Origin: Pseudomonas sp. P818
GTDB lineage: Bacteria; Pseudomonadota; Gammaproteobacteria; Pseudomonadales; Pseudomonadaceae
DNA: 64,000 nt
Direction: 5' to 3'
Assembly: GCF_000418555.1 (NCBI RefSeq)
Contig: NZ_ATKM01000019.1
Coordinates: 372,001-436,000, forward strand
Below are positions 41,468 through 50,093 of this stretch, piece by piece (position 1 is the first letter of the stretch; every line of letters starts with the position of its first letter). The notes beneath the pieces are model-generated. The model did not search any database and had not been told where the DNA came from. It saw only the letters and a program-made list of their open reading frames with translations. The translations under genes and the position numbers were made by a program.

Positions 41468-44400
41468 TCAGGTTAGTCCATTACCAGACGAAGACACGGG
41501 CGACATGCCCAACCAACGCTCCAGCAGCCCCAGCAGCTCATCACGCTTGATCGGCTTGGCCATGTAATCGTCAGCGCCGGCGGTGATGCATTTTTCCCGG
41601 TCCCCCTTCATCGCATGAGCCGTGAGCGCGATGATCGGGATCATGCAGCCATGCTCCTGCTTGAGCAGGCGCGTGGCGGTATAGCCGTCCATATTGGGCA
41701 TGGCCATGTCCATCAGGATCAGGTCGAAGGTATCGCGCTGATAGCTGGCGATGGCTTCCAGGCCGTCCCTGGCGGAACTGACATGCAGCCCCACTTCATC
41801 CAGCAATGCCGTCAATGCATAGACATTGCGCACATCGTCATCGACCAGCAGGATGCGCTTGCCCTGCAATGGATTCTGTCGCGCCTGCGCTGGTTGCGGC
41901 GCCTGCACATCGTCAAGGAAGCCCTGCATCGCCTGACACAACGCCGCGGTATCGTCGCCCTGCTTGCGCACCACCACGGCGCTATAGCGACGCAGACGCT
42001 GCAGGGTCTGCTGGGTGACGTCCACGCCGGTGTTGATCACCACGCGCGTCGCCTGCAGCGGACGCAGCTGGTTGAGGCTGTCTAGCAAGGCGAAACCGTC
42101 CTGATCCGGCAGGTCGAGATCGATCACCAGCGCGCAGAACTGGCCTTGCGCATAGGCCATGCGGGCCTGCTCACCATCGGCGCAGGCGATCACCTGAAAG
42201 CCCAGTTCCGTGAGTTGCTCGCGGTAGTGTTCGCGCTCGACCTCGACATCCTCGACCAGCAGCACGGTCTGCTCCTGATGCAGGCCATGCTGCAGCTCGA
42301 AGAACACCTGCTCCAGCTCATCACGACCGATGGGTTTGACCAGATAGCGCGTGCCGTCGTCGTTCCACCCAGCCGGTTGCGGCACACAGGAAATGATATG
42401 CACCGGTGTATGACGGTGGCTGGGCTGCGCGCGCAGGCGGCGGAACAGCTGCCAGCCACTGAGGTCGGGTAGCAGGATGTCGAGAATCACCGCATTGAAC
42501 GATTCCTGCTGCAGCAACCCCAGAGCCTGCAGGCCGGTGCGGCAGTGCACGGTGGAGAAGCCATGAGCATGCGCCTCCTCGGCGATTACCGAAGCAAAAT
42601 TGACATCGTCCTCGATAATCAGCAGCGGCGGCCCGTCACCGGCCCGCTGCGGCGCCTCGATCGGTGCCTCGACACTGAGCGAGGCGACCTGAACCGGCAG
42701 CCTGACGGTAAAGGTCGAGCCCAGGCCGGGCGCACTTTGCAGGCTGATGTCGCCATCCAGGGCCAGCACCAGTTGGCGCGTGATGGCCAGTCCCAGGCCA
42801 GTGCCGCCGAAACGCCGACTGGTGGAGCCGTCCAGCTGTTGGAAGGCCTGAAAGATCTGTTCGTGCTGGGCCGGATCGATGCCGATGCCGGTATCGCGCA
42901 CGCTGAAGCAGAGCAGCTCGCGCTCGTCTTCCTGACGCCCCTGGCTGCTGACGCTCAACGTAACGTCGCCCTTATCCGTGAACTTCAGGGCGTTGGACAG
43001 CAGATTGCGCAGGATCTGATGCAGGCGTACGCGGTCGGTATGAATGACCCGCGGCACGCCAGCCTCCAGCTGGGTGTGCAGGCGCAGCCCCTTCAGCTCG
43101 GCCATCGGACGCAGGCTTGCGTCCAGCTCGACCAGCACGTCCTGCATGTTGACCGGTTCGAGCTTGAGCTGCATGCGCCCCGACTCGACCTTGGCCAGAT
43201 CGAGCACATCGTTGATCAGTTGCAGCAGATCGCTGCCGGCTCGATGCACGATATCAGCGTGCTTGGTCTGCTTCTCGGTGAGGTTGCCAGCCAGGTTCTG
43301 ACGCAGTTGATCGCTGAGAATCAGGATGCTGTTGAGCGGCGTGCGCAGCTCATGGGACATGTTGGCGAGAAATTCGGATTTATAGCGGTTGGCCAATAGC
43401 AGCTGCTCGGCCTGCTCACGCAGCTTCTGCTCGGAAGCCTTGCGCTCGCTGATGTCGATGATCACCGCCTGCACCAGGTTTTCATCGCCACTGCGAATCG
43501 GCGACAGGCCCACTTCCAGGGGAATCATGCGGCCCTCACGATGCAAACCGAACAGTTCGCGGTTGCCGCCCATGCGGCGCTGTTCGGGCATGGCCTGGTA
43601 ACCCCGGCGCAGCGCTACATGGCTGCCGCGCTGCGCCGCCGGCAGGAGCATTTCCACTGGCTCGCCCAGCAGCATCTGCCGTTCGTACCCGAACAGCAGT
43701 TCGGTCTGTCGATTGACCATGGCGATGCGCCCCAGACCATCGACCAGCACGATGGCATTGGGCGATGCCTCGACCACCAGGCGAAAGCGCTCTTCGGCCA
43801 CTTTGCGGGCGCGCAGGTCCACCAGGTTGATCAGGTAGCTGCTGCCTTCATGCAAGGGGTTGAGGCTGATGCTGACCGGAATCGACTCACCGCGTAGGGT
43901 GCGTACCATGCGCTCGTCACTTTCGGCCAACTGCTGCTGCAGGTCTTTCGGTGATTCGATATTCGGCAACACCCGAAGAATGTTCTCTCCAGGTAACGCA
44001 TTGAGCGGGCAATCGAACAGCTCGGCGGCGCTGCGATTGGCCATTTCGATCCGCCCCTTGTCGTCACACAGCAGGGTCGCCACCGGGAGGCGTTCGACCA
44101 GCAGGCGAAAGCGCTCCTCACGCTCCTGCAATTCGTTGGCAGTTCTCTCGCTCAGATGCAGCTTGCGCTCACGCTGGTAGAGGTAACCTCCGACCAACAA
44201 TGCCAGCAGCGCTGTCGCCGCGAAACCAGCCCATAGCCCAAGGCTCCCGGTGTGATCGACCAGGCTTCGCTCGTACTCACTCGTACCTATCACCTCCAGA
44301 GCCCAGACACGGCCATACAGCGGCAGCTCCAAATGCCTGCGAAACTTTGGTTGCCAACCGTCGGCCGCACTTCCTGCGCTAAGCAGATGGGTATCCGGCG

Positions 44401-45184
44401 CTTGCAGATCGGCCAGCACGATATCGAAACGCCGGGTTTGCGAACCCAGAATGCCCTCCATCAGGTCATGACTGCGAAACGCGCCATGCACCACCCCAAG
44501 CAAGGCCTCACGACGTTGCTCGACCGTATTCAGCGCAACCCCTGGACGGAAAACAGGGAGGAACAGGAGCACCCCCTGCTGCACGTTGACATCGGTTTCC
44601 TGGCGAAGCACCACCGGCCCGCTCAGGCTCGCTTCCCCACTCTCGATGCTGCGCTCGATGGCATCCAGGCGGGTCGCCTCGCTGAGCATGTCGAAGCCCA
44701 GAACGCGGCGATTCCGCCAATCCAGGGGGCTGACATAGTCGATTGGCAGATAGTGGTCACGCTCCTCGGACGGGAACATCTGATAATCGAGCCGCCCTTG
44801 GGCCAACTGCTCGGCACGGAAAGCGGGCAGTTGTTCGGCCTTCAGGTAGCGCGACCAGGCCACGGCCTGTATGCCAGGGTAACGGTCCTGCAGTTGCAAC
44901 TGATCCAGCGCGCGCTGCCATTCGACAGGTGATACGCGATCGCTGCCAGTCATCAGGCCTGACACGCCACGCAAGGCCACTTCATAGGCCTGCATGCGCG
45001 CCACGATGCGCTGGCCGATATCCTGCGACTCAAGCTGGAAACGGCGCTGGATCTCGTCCTGCGCCCGCTCCTGCAAGATGTTCCACTGCCAGAAAATCAA
45101 CCCGCCCAGCCCAACCAGCAGACTCGCTGCAACCAGCAAGGGTATCCAGGGCCGCGGCGGCCGCTCGACAGCTCTGCCTTCCAT
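41468..45184 (-). CDS. CHASE-domain hybrid histidine kinase with three receiver domains
   Basis: This is an inner-membrane sensor kinase of 1238 residues. Order: helix (about 13-33, IPLLVAASLLVGLGGLIFWQW); periplasmic CHASE domain (about 70-265, with GIQAVAWSRYL, DRYPGIQ and LSGPVVLRQ); second helix (about 310-332); two PAS domains (about 355-590); HisKA with phospho-histidine in NMSHELRTPLNS; HATPase with NLLSNALKFTDKGD and GGTGLGLAITRQL; then three receivers with aspartates in VILDILLPDLSG, LVIDLDLPDQDG and LILMDMAMPNMDG. No Hpt domain is present. The ATG at 45184 has AAGGAG 5 bases upstream. The RR-PAS-GGDEF-EAL gene follows and is the likely output. Confidence 0.95.
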   Translation of the reverse strand: MEGRAVERPPRPWIPLLVAASLLVGLGGLIFWQWNILQERAQDEIQRRFQLESQDIGQRIVARMQAYEVALRGVSGLMTGSDRVSPVEWQRALDQLQLQDRYPGIQAVAWSRYLKAEQLPAFRAEQLAQGRLDYQMFPSEERDHYLPIDYVSPLDWRNRRVLGFDMLSEATRLDAIERSIESGEASLSGPVVLRQETDVNVQQGVLLFLPVFRPGVALNTVEQRREALLGVVHGAFRSHDLMEGILGSQTRRFDIVLADLQAPDTHLLSAGSAADGWQPKFRRHLELPLYGRVWALEVIGTSEYERSLVDHTGSLGLWAGFAATALLALLVGGYLYQRERKLHLSERTANELQEREERFRLLVERLPVATLLCDDKGRIEMANRSAAELFDCPLNALPGENILRVLPNIESPKDLQQQLAESDERMVRTLRGESIPVSISLNPLHEGSSYLINLVDLRARKVAEERFRLVVEASPNAIVLVDGLGRIAMVNRQTELLFGYERQMLLGEPVEMLLPAAQRGSHVALRRGYQAMPEQRRMGGNRELFGLHREGRMIPLEVGLSPIRSGDENLVQAVIIDISERKASEQKLREQAEQLLLANRYKSEFLANMSHELRTPLNSILILSDQLRQNLAGNLTEKQTKHADIVHRAGSDLLQLINDVLDLAKVESGRMQLKLEPVNMQDVLVELDASLRPMAELKGLRLHTQLEAGVPRVIHTDRVRLHQILRNLLSNALKFTDKGDVTLSVSSQGRQEDERELLCFSVRDTGIGIDPAQHEQIFQAFQQLDGSTSRRFGGTGLGLAITRQLVLALDGDISLQSAPGLGSTFTVRLPVQVASLSVEAPIEAPQRAGDGPPLLIIEDDVNFASVIAEEAHAHGFSTVHCRTGLQALGLLQQESFNAVILDILLPDLSGWQLFRRLRAQPSHRHTPVHIISCVPQPAGWNDDGTRYLVKPIGRDELEQVFFELQHGLHQEQTVLLVEDVEVEREHYREQLTELGFQVIACADGEQARMAYAQGQFCALVIDLDLPDQDGFALLDSLNQLRPLQATRVVINTGVDVTQQTLQRLRRYSAVVVRKQGDDTAALCQAMQGFLDDVQAPQPAQARQNPLQGKRILLVDDDVRNVYALTALLDEVGLHVSSARDGLEAIASYQRDTFDLILMDMAMPNMDGYTATRLLKQEHGCMIPIIALTAHAMKGDREKCITAGADDYMAKPIKRDELLGLLERWLGMSPVSSSGNGLT

Positions 45185-45385
45185 TCGCACTCCTTCGGTC
45201 ATCCAGAACCAACACGCACAGCTTGCCCGTGCGCGGACTTCACAGAACCACAGCCAACAGTCTAGTCAGGTTTTTAATGGATGGCCTTTTGCCAGAGGAG
45301 ACTCGACAGGCGGTCAGGAATCTAGGTGTAAATGCCGTATTCAAGCCACGCGTGCAAAGCCGTGATCGCTGTTGGCAGATACGAA

Positions 45386-45408
45386 AAAGCCTCCCGTTGG
45401 GAGGCTTT
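45386..45408 (-). terminator. Terminator after the first OmpA-like lipoprotein gene
   Basis: Ten-base arms AAAGCCTCCC and GGGAGGCTTT enclose a GTT loop; the minus strand ends in TTTTTCG. It lies 20 bases after the stop at 45428. Confidence 0.85.
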
Positions 45409-45427
45409 CGTAGTGCTGGCGCAAGGC

Positions 45428-46084
45428 TTACAGCGGACGCAGGTTGATCTCGACGCGACGGTTCTGCGCGCGGCCGGCCTCGGTAGCGTTGCTGGCGATC
45501 GGCTGGCTCGGGCCGGCACCATATGCGGAGATCCGCTGGGCTGCCACACCGTTGGCCGTCAGGTAGTTGGCCACGCTCTGCGCACGACGCTGCGACAGGC
45601 TCTGATTAAGCTCCTGCGAACCCGTGCTGTCGGTGTGACCGACGATGTTCACACCGTTCTTGTTGAACTCCTTGAACACCAGCACCAGCGAATTGAGGGT
45701 CGGGTAGAAGCTGCTGGAAATGTCTGCAGAGTTGCTGGCGAAGGTGATGTTGCCCGGCATGATCAGTTTCAGATCATCGCCATTGCGTTGCACCTGCACG
45801 CCCGTGCCCTGCAGGGTCTGACGCAGCTTGGCTTCCTGGGTGTCGACGTAGTAACCGTAACCACCACCGGCCGCGCCACCGACAGCCGCACCGATCAGCG
45901 CACCTTTGCCGCGGTCTTTCTTGCTCGAAGTCGCAGCGCCGATCACGGCACCGGTCGCAGCGCCGATGCCGCCGTAAATGCCGGCTTTGCCAGCCTGGCT
46001 TTCGCCGGTATAGGGATTGGTAGTACAGCCAGCCATCAGGGCCATGAGCGCAGTGGCTGCGATCAGATTACGCCTGGTCTTCAT
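45428..46084 (-). CDS. OmpA-family lipoprotein with glycine-zipper (copy 1)
   Basis: This is a predicted outer-membrane lipoprotein that binds peptidoglycan. The 218 residues have a lipoprotein signal with lipobox LMAGC (cysteine about 20), glycine-zipper segments (GIYGGIGAATGAVIGAATSS and GALIGAAVGGAAGGGYGYYVD, about 36-80) and a C-terminal OmpA domain (about 105-218) with NIVGHTDSTGSQELNQSLSQRRAQSVANYL and the late AQNRRVEINLRPL. The same architecture is known as the YiaD type. A paralogue lies 143 bases upstream (46228-46896), suggesting a local duplication. Confidence 0.94.
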   Translation of the reverse strand: MKTRRNLIAATALMALMAGCTTNPYTGESQAGKAGIYGGIGAATGAVIGAATSSKKDRGKGALIGAAVGGAAGGGYGYYVDTQEAKLRQTLQGTGVQVQRNGDDLKLIMPGNITFASNSADISSSFYPTLNSLVLVFKEFNKNGVNIVGHTDSTGSQELNQSLSQRRAQSVANYLTANGVAAQRISAYGAGPSQPIASNATEAGRAQNRRVEINLRPL

Positions 46085-46227
46085 AAGGTTTCCTTAGGAT
46101 TTCTTCTGGTATCGGGCAGACATGCCGCAGTCTTCGAGCCGCCACGGCGCGGCGAAGTTCCGCCCAAGCTTATCAGCCCGGGCGGACGAGGACTGCGATC
46201 TGCAGCAGGTCGTGCAATAGGTGCAGG

Positions 46228-46896
46228 TCACTGCACGCCAGGCAACGGCCGCAAGGTGACCTCGACACGACGGTTCTGGGCGCGACCGTCGGCGGTGGCG
46301 TTGCTTGCCACCGGCTGATCCGGCCCCATACCGCGAGTGCTCACGCGGCTGTGATCGACACCCTGCGCCAGCAGATAATCAGCCACGCTCTGTGCACGGC
46401 GCTGCGACAGCGCCATGTTGTGACTGTGCGAACCAGTGCTGTCGGTATGCCCGACTACCTCGATGCTGTTCTGGTTGTACTGGCGGAAGGAATTGGCGAG
46501 GTTGTTCAACGGCTGGTAGAAGCTGCTGGCGATCTGCGCCGAGTCGGTGGCAAAGGTGATGTTGCCGGGCATGATCAGCTGGATCACGTCACCCTGGCGC
46601 TGCACCTCGACGCCCGTGCCCTGCATGCTGCGACGCAGCTCTTCTTCCTGCTTGTCGGCGTAATAGCCATAACCGGCTGCAGCGGCACCAGCGACGGCTG
46701 CACCGATGAGTGCGCCCTTGCCGCGGTTGTCGTGGTTGATCAGAGCGCCGGCGGCCGCACCGGCCAGCGCACCCAAGCCGCCGTAGGTGGCGGTGCGGTT
46801 GGAGCTCGGCGCGCGCTGATCATAGGGATTCTGCGAGGCGCAGCCAGTCAGCAGCAGGGCAGACGAGCAAAGGGCGATCAGGGAAAGGCGGAACAT
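46228..46896 (-). CDS. OmpA-family lipoprotein with glycine-zipper (copy 2)
   Basis: This paralogue of the gene at 45428-46084 has 222 residues, with lipobox LLTGC (cysteine about 19), glycine-zipper repeats (TYGGLGALAGAAAGALIN and GALIGAAVAGAAAAGYGYYAD) and an OmpA domain with IEVVGHTDSTGSHSHNMALSQRRAQSVADYL and AQNRRVEVTLRPLPGVQ. The two proteins align along their length with many conservative changes, so the duplication is not recent. As I recall, only one such gene occupies this place in P. aeruginosa PAO1. A role in envelope-peptidoglycan tethering is inferred from the domain. Confidence 0.94.
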   Translation of the reverse strand: MFRLSLIALCSSALLLTGCASQNPYDQRAPSSNRTATYGGLGALAGAAAGALINHDNRGKGALIGAAVAGAAAAGYGYYADKQEEELRRSMQGTGVEVQRQGDVIQLIMPGNITFATDSAQIASSFYQPLNNLANSFRQYNQNSIEVVGHTDSTGSHSHNMALSQRRAQSVADYLLAQGVDHSRVSTRGMGPDQPVASNATADGRAQNRRVEVTLRPLPGVQ

Positions 46897-46961
46897 GAAG
46901 GAATCTCCATGAACGGTGGATGATGGCCATTTGAGTCAGCACACCGCCAATTAGTGCCCTG

Positions 46962-47609
46962 TCACGCACGAATAAAAGGGTTCTCGCGCATCTCGTCACC
47001 CAGACGCGTGTCCGGACCATGGCCGGTGACCACGGTGGCATCCTCGTCGAGGCTATACAGACGCTGCCTGATCGAACGCTCGATGGTGGCGTAGTCACCG
47101 CCCCACAAGTCGGTACGGCCAATACCGCGCCGGAACAGGGTGTCACCAGCGATCAGCAACTTGGCGTCTTCGAACCAGAAGCTCATCGAACCCGGCGTAT
47201 GCCCGGGCGTGTGCAGGGCCACACCACAACCGCAGGCCAGCTCCTCATCATCGGCAAGCCAGCGATCCGGCGCCGGCACCGGCGTATAAGGCACGCCGAA
47301 CAGGTTGCATTGCATCTCCAAGTTGTCCCAGAGGAACTGATCCTCCTTGTGCAGGTGCAGCGTGGCGCCGGTCTTCTCCTTCATCTGCCCCGAGGCGAGG
47401 AAGTGATCGAGATGGGCGTGCGTGTGAATGATGCTGACCACCTTCAGCCCGTGGGCCTCCAGGCGCGCCATGATCAAATCGGGATTACCGCCGGGATCGA
47501 CCACAATGGCCTTCTTCGTCACCGGGTCGCCAATGATGGTGCAGTTGCACTGCAAGGGGCCGACGGGGAAGGTTTCGCGGATCAGGGCGGGGCGTTCGGC
47601 GGTACTCAT
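46962..47609 (-). CDS. Metallo-beta-lactamase-fold hydrolase (glyoxalase II-like)
   Basis: This is a cytoplasmic hydrolase of the MBL fold, probably acting on a thioester. The 215 residues show GPLQCNCTIIGD, the metal-binding THAHLDH (about 62-68), the later metal histidine in HTPGHTPGSMSFWF (about 133-146), LLIAGDTLFRRGIGRTDLWGG with the bridging aspartate, and TGHGPDTRLGDE. It resembles the YcbL type of glyoxalase II-like enzymes. Its ATG overlaps the stop of the upstream AraC-type regulator gene (TGATG), so translation is coupled. Confidence 0.93.
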   Translation of the reverse strand: MSTAERPALIRETFPVGPLQCNCTIIGDPVTKKAIVVDPGGNPDLIMARLEAHGLKVVSIIHTHAHLDHFLASGQMKEKTGATLHLHKEDQFLWDNLEMQCNLFGVPYTPVPAPDRWLADDEELACGCGVALHTPGHTPGSMSFWFEDAKLLIAGDTLFRRGIGRTDLWGGDYATIERSIRQRLYSLDEDATVVTGHGPDTRLGDEMRENPFIRA

Positions 47610-48631
47610 CAGGTGGCCTCGTTGCGGTAATCGCCAGGCAGTTTACCGGTCCATTTGCGGAATGCACGGCGGAAATTGGACGGGTCGCTGAAGCCCAGCA
47701 AGTGGGCGATTTCATACAGCGGCAAATGCGTGGTGGTCAGGTACTGCACGGCCAGGCGCTTGCGCACGTCGTCGAGTACCTGCTGGTAGCTGGTGCCCAT
47801 TTGTGCCAAATGCCGACGCAGACTTCGGCCACTGGTGTGCAGGGCGCTCGCGGCACTTTCCAGATCCGGAAAATCACCGGGGCGCGCCAACAAGAGACGT
47901 CGCACCCGCGTGAGCAGGCCGTCCTGCACGTCGAGGCTGGCCAGCAGCGCTTCGCACTGCTGCTCGCACATCTGCACCGTGGCGGGATTGGCCAGGGCCA
48001 TTGGGCGCTGCAGATAGTGTTGGGGCACTCGCAGCCAGTGATAGGGCTGCTCGAATTGCGCGGCCACACCGAACACCTCGGCATAGCGCTCGCTATAGTC
48101 AGGCGCAGGATGAGCGAAACCGACAGCCACGCCCTGCAACTCTTCGCCCAGGAGAAAACGTGCGATGGTGTGAATGCTGGCCAGCAGGCCCTCGGCAGCG
48201 AAGCGTGATTGCGGGCCTAGTGGCAAGGACTCGACCGCACGCAACTCCATATCCTCGCCCTGCTCCACCAACTCCAGATCAAAGGCCAGACCAAGCACGC
48301 GGTAGTACTTCAAGGCGAACTGCAGCGCTGTGCCCAGGTTGGCGCTGGACAGGACTGCATAGCCAAGAATGCCGTGGGTGGATACGTTGAGTCGCTGACC
48401 TAGCAGCAGCCCCAGTGCAGGTTCGCCACAGTGCTCCAGCACAGCCTGTGCAAGCATATGGAAATCGAGAAAGGACACCCGCCCATTGGGGCTATCGAGC
48501 ACTTCGGGGCGCACTCGCGCCGCGGCGAACACCTCGGTGCGTAACAGGCCAAGCTCTTCGGCCAGCGCCAACAGAGCCTCGGCATAGGCTACCGGCGCCA
48601 GCTCAGCGTTAAAGTTCTGGGTTCGCTTCAT
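47609..48631 (-). CDS. AraC-family regulator, OruR-like
   Basis: This is a transcription regulator of 340 residues with an N-terminal Arabinose_bd-type (PF12625) sensor domain (about 15-210) and a C-terminal AraC double helix-turn-helix (about 235-335, SLRRHLAQMGTSYQQVLDDVRKRLAVQYLTTTHLPLYEIAHLLGFSDPSNFRRAFRKWTG). The neighbourhood and layout match the gene named oruR in P. aeruginosa, linked there to ornithine use. I do not assign that symbol because the ligand cannot be judged here. It is translationally coupled to the MBL hydrolase and divergent from the PF10118 gene. Confidence 0.9.
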   Translation of the reverse strand: MKRTQNFNAELAPVAYAEALLALAEELGLLRTEVFAAARVRPEVLDSPNGRVSFLDFHMLAQAVLEHCGEPALGLLLGQRLNVSTHGILGYAVLSSANLGTALQFALKYYRVLGLAFDLELVEQGEDMELRAVESLPLGPQSRFAAEGLLASIHTIARFLLGEELQGVAVGFAHPAPDYSERYAEVFGVAAQFEQPYHWLRVPQHYLQRPMALANPATVQMCEQQCEALLASLDVQDGLLTRVRRLLLARPGDFPDLESAASALHTSGRSLRRHLAQMGTSYQQVLDDVRKRLAVQYLTTTHLPLYEIAHLLGFSDPSNFRRAFRKWTGKLPGDYRNEAT

Positions 48632-49003
48632 GGTCTTGTTGTTTTACTGGCTGGCCGCAAATGACCCGCTCATTCGCCGACCTTAACCTTGCCCATCGCC
48701 AACCGGCAACCCCGGATGGACGCTTTCCTGTCGAGCGTTACAGCACTTCATTTGCGCTCGCCCCGCAGCAAGCGGCGATCGGAGTTCCGGGGGCACAGCG
48801 CTCTCCATGCGTCGTTCACTCCAGCGCGTGCGAAGGTTGAAGCACGCCTTGGCCATCGACTTGTTCGGCCCGATCAGCCCCCAACTTTCTGCTGGAGAAC
48901 AGTATTGGCCAGATATGACTGCCATCTTGGCTGTTACGAACCTGTGCCACAGTGCGGAGCGCATCCATAGTAGAGGCCAGTCAAACAGCGCAAGGAACTC
49001 CTC
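48632..49003. other. Divergent intergenic region, no gene seen
   Basis: The 372 bases between the AraC regulator (minus) and the PF10118 gene (plus) must hold both promoters. I find no palindrome longer than about 6 bases, no RNA gene and no convincing reading frame. A short frame at 48689-48970 has neither an SD nor recognisable protein character. Confidence 0.45.
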
Positions 49004-49849
49004 ATGGCCAGCACGACACCTGAAGGTTTGCAGATCCGCCCCAGGCATATGGATTTCGATCTGCCCAACCCGCTGCCGCGCCACTGGAACGGCGGTGACG
49101 CCTTCAAGACCCACCTGTTCGATGCCATGTCGGTGTTGTTTCCCGATGGCGAGCGTTTCTTCATCGACTCGGTGCGCCAGTTCCGTGACCGCATCGAAGA
49201 CCCGGTCCTCAAGGAGCAGATTCGGGGCTTCATTGGTCAGGAAGGCCACCACAGCCGTGAACATCTGGAGTACAGCCAGCGCCTGCGCGACCTGGGTTAC
49301 GACGTCGAGCGCATCGAAAAACGTGCCCGCGCGCGCATCCGCTACATCCAGAAGAAGTTCTCGCCACAGCGCCAGTTGGCCGCGACCGCGTCGCTGGAAC
49401 ACATCACCGCGATCATGGCCGATGGCTTGCTGAGAAATGATGCCTACATGGTTGACGCCCATCCGACTCTGGCCCGCCTGTGGCGCTGGCATGCGCTGGA
49501 GGAAACCGAGCACAAGGCGGTGGCCTTCGACGTCTACAACCAGGTGTGCGGCAGCCGCAAACTGCTGCGCCGGGCGATGATCATGGGCACCTTCTTCTTC
49601 GTACTCGACACCACCCGCGGCCTGGCGCATATGCTCAAGGTCGACGGCCTGCTGTGGAACTGGCGCGTGTGGCGTGACGGCATCCGCTGGATGTGGGGCA
49701 AGGAAGGCGTATTCCGCCCACTGATCAGCACCTACCTGGACTTCTTCAAGGCCGGCTTCCACCCCTGGGAGCACAACAACCTGGATCTGCTGCATGCCAC
49801 GCGCGCGGAGTTCGATGGCCCCCAGCAAGCGCAGGCCAGCGCTGCCTGA
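49004..49849 (+). CDS. PF10118-type metal-dependent hydrolase, putative di-iron protein
   Basis: This 281-residue protein belongs to the family annotated as predicted metal-dependent hydrolase (PF10118). The sequence looks like a ferritin-like helical bundle with carboxylate/histidine pairs: FIGQEGHHSREHLEYS (about 76-91), a middle helix SLEHITAIMADGL (about 130) and ALEETEHKAVAFDVYNQV (about 163-180). These ExxH-type motifs are what a di-iron site needs, so an oxidase or oxygenase role is as likely as hydrolysis. It is single, between a divergent AraC regulator and a convergent alpha/beta hydrolase. Its terminator has been split by a small element (49899-50042). Confidence 0.85.
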   Translation: MASTTPEGLQIRPRHMDFDLPNPLPRHWNGGDAFKTHLFDAMSVLFPDGERFFIDSVRQFRDRIEDPVLKEQIRGFIGQEGHHSREHLEYSQRLRDLGYDVERIEKRARARIRYIQKKFSPQRQLAATASLEHITAIMADGLLRNDAYMVDAHPTLARLWRWHALEETEHKAVAFDVYNQVCGSRKLLRRAMIMGTFFFVLDTTRGLAHMLKVDGLLWNWRVWRDGIRWMWGKEGVFRPLISTYLDFFKAGFHPWEHNNLDLLHATRAEFDGPQQAQASAA

Positions 49850-49884
49850 ACTGTAGCTACTGGCCGAAACGCATAGGAAAAGCC

Positions 49885-50057
49885 CGGAACCTGTCCGGAA
49901 TGCTGTTCACTTAAGAAAGGGTCGAACGCAATCAGTCCCCCCAAAATGGCTGTTCCGCGGTGTTTTCGGCCCTCTCCCCTAACCCCTCTCCCATAAATGG
50001 GAGAGGGGAACGAAGCGTGTACAACCTCAAGTGAACAGCCTTACGGAACCTGTCCGG
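49885..50057. repeat. Target-site-like 14-bp direct repeats flanking a small insert
   Basis: CGGAACCTGTCCGG occurs at 49885-49898 and again at 50044-50057, immediately outside the inverted-repeat-bounded element 49899-50042. Removing the element and one repeat restores AAGCCCGGA-ACCTG-TCCGGCTT, a terminator-like hairpin. The direct repeat is unusually long for a transposition duplication. Confidence 0.65.
49899..50042. mobile_element. MITE-like element of about 144 bp inside a terminator
   Basis: Ends are imperfect inverted repeats of about 17 bp: AATGCTGTTCACTTAAG on the left and AAGGCTGTTCACTTGAG on the right (read inward), differing at 2 positions. The interior has no coding capacity. It contains a C-rich run at 49970-49992 (G3-4 tracts with 3-base loops on the minus strand) and a 10-bp hairpin (49983-49992 with 49999-50008). 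It is flanked by 14-bp direct repeats. It looks like a non-autonomous element moved by a transposase elsewhere. Confidence 0.65.
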
Positions 50058-50093
50058 CTTATTCATGCCTCTTTTTAGGAGCATGTGCTGCGC

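Noticed and set aside
48689..48970. Short plus-strand frame in the 372-base gap between the AraC and PF10118 genes
   Set aside because: No SD, Arg/Pro/His-rich translation, and it would leave little room for the two divergent promoters.
49970..50008. CCCCTCTCCC iterations considered as a CRISPR-like or telomere-like repeat
   Set aside because: There is no spacer-repeat periodicity and only two partial units; it is explained by the hairpin/G-tract inside the small element.
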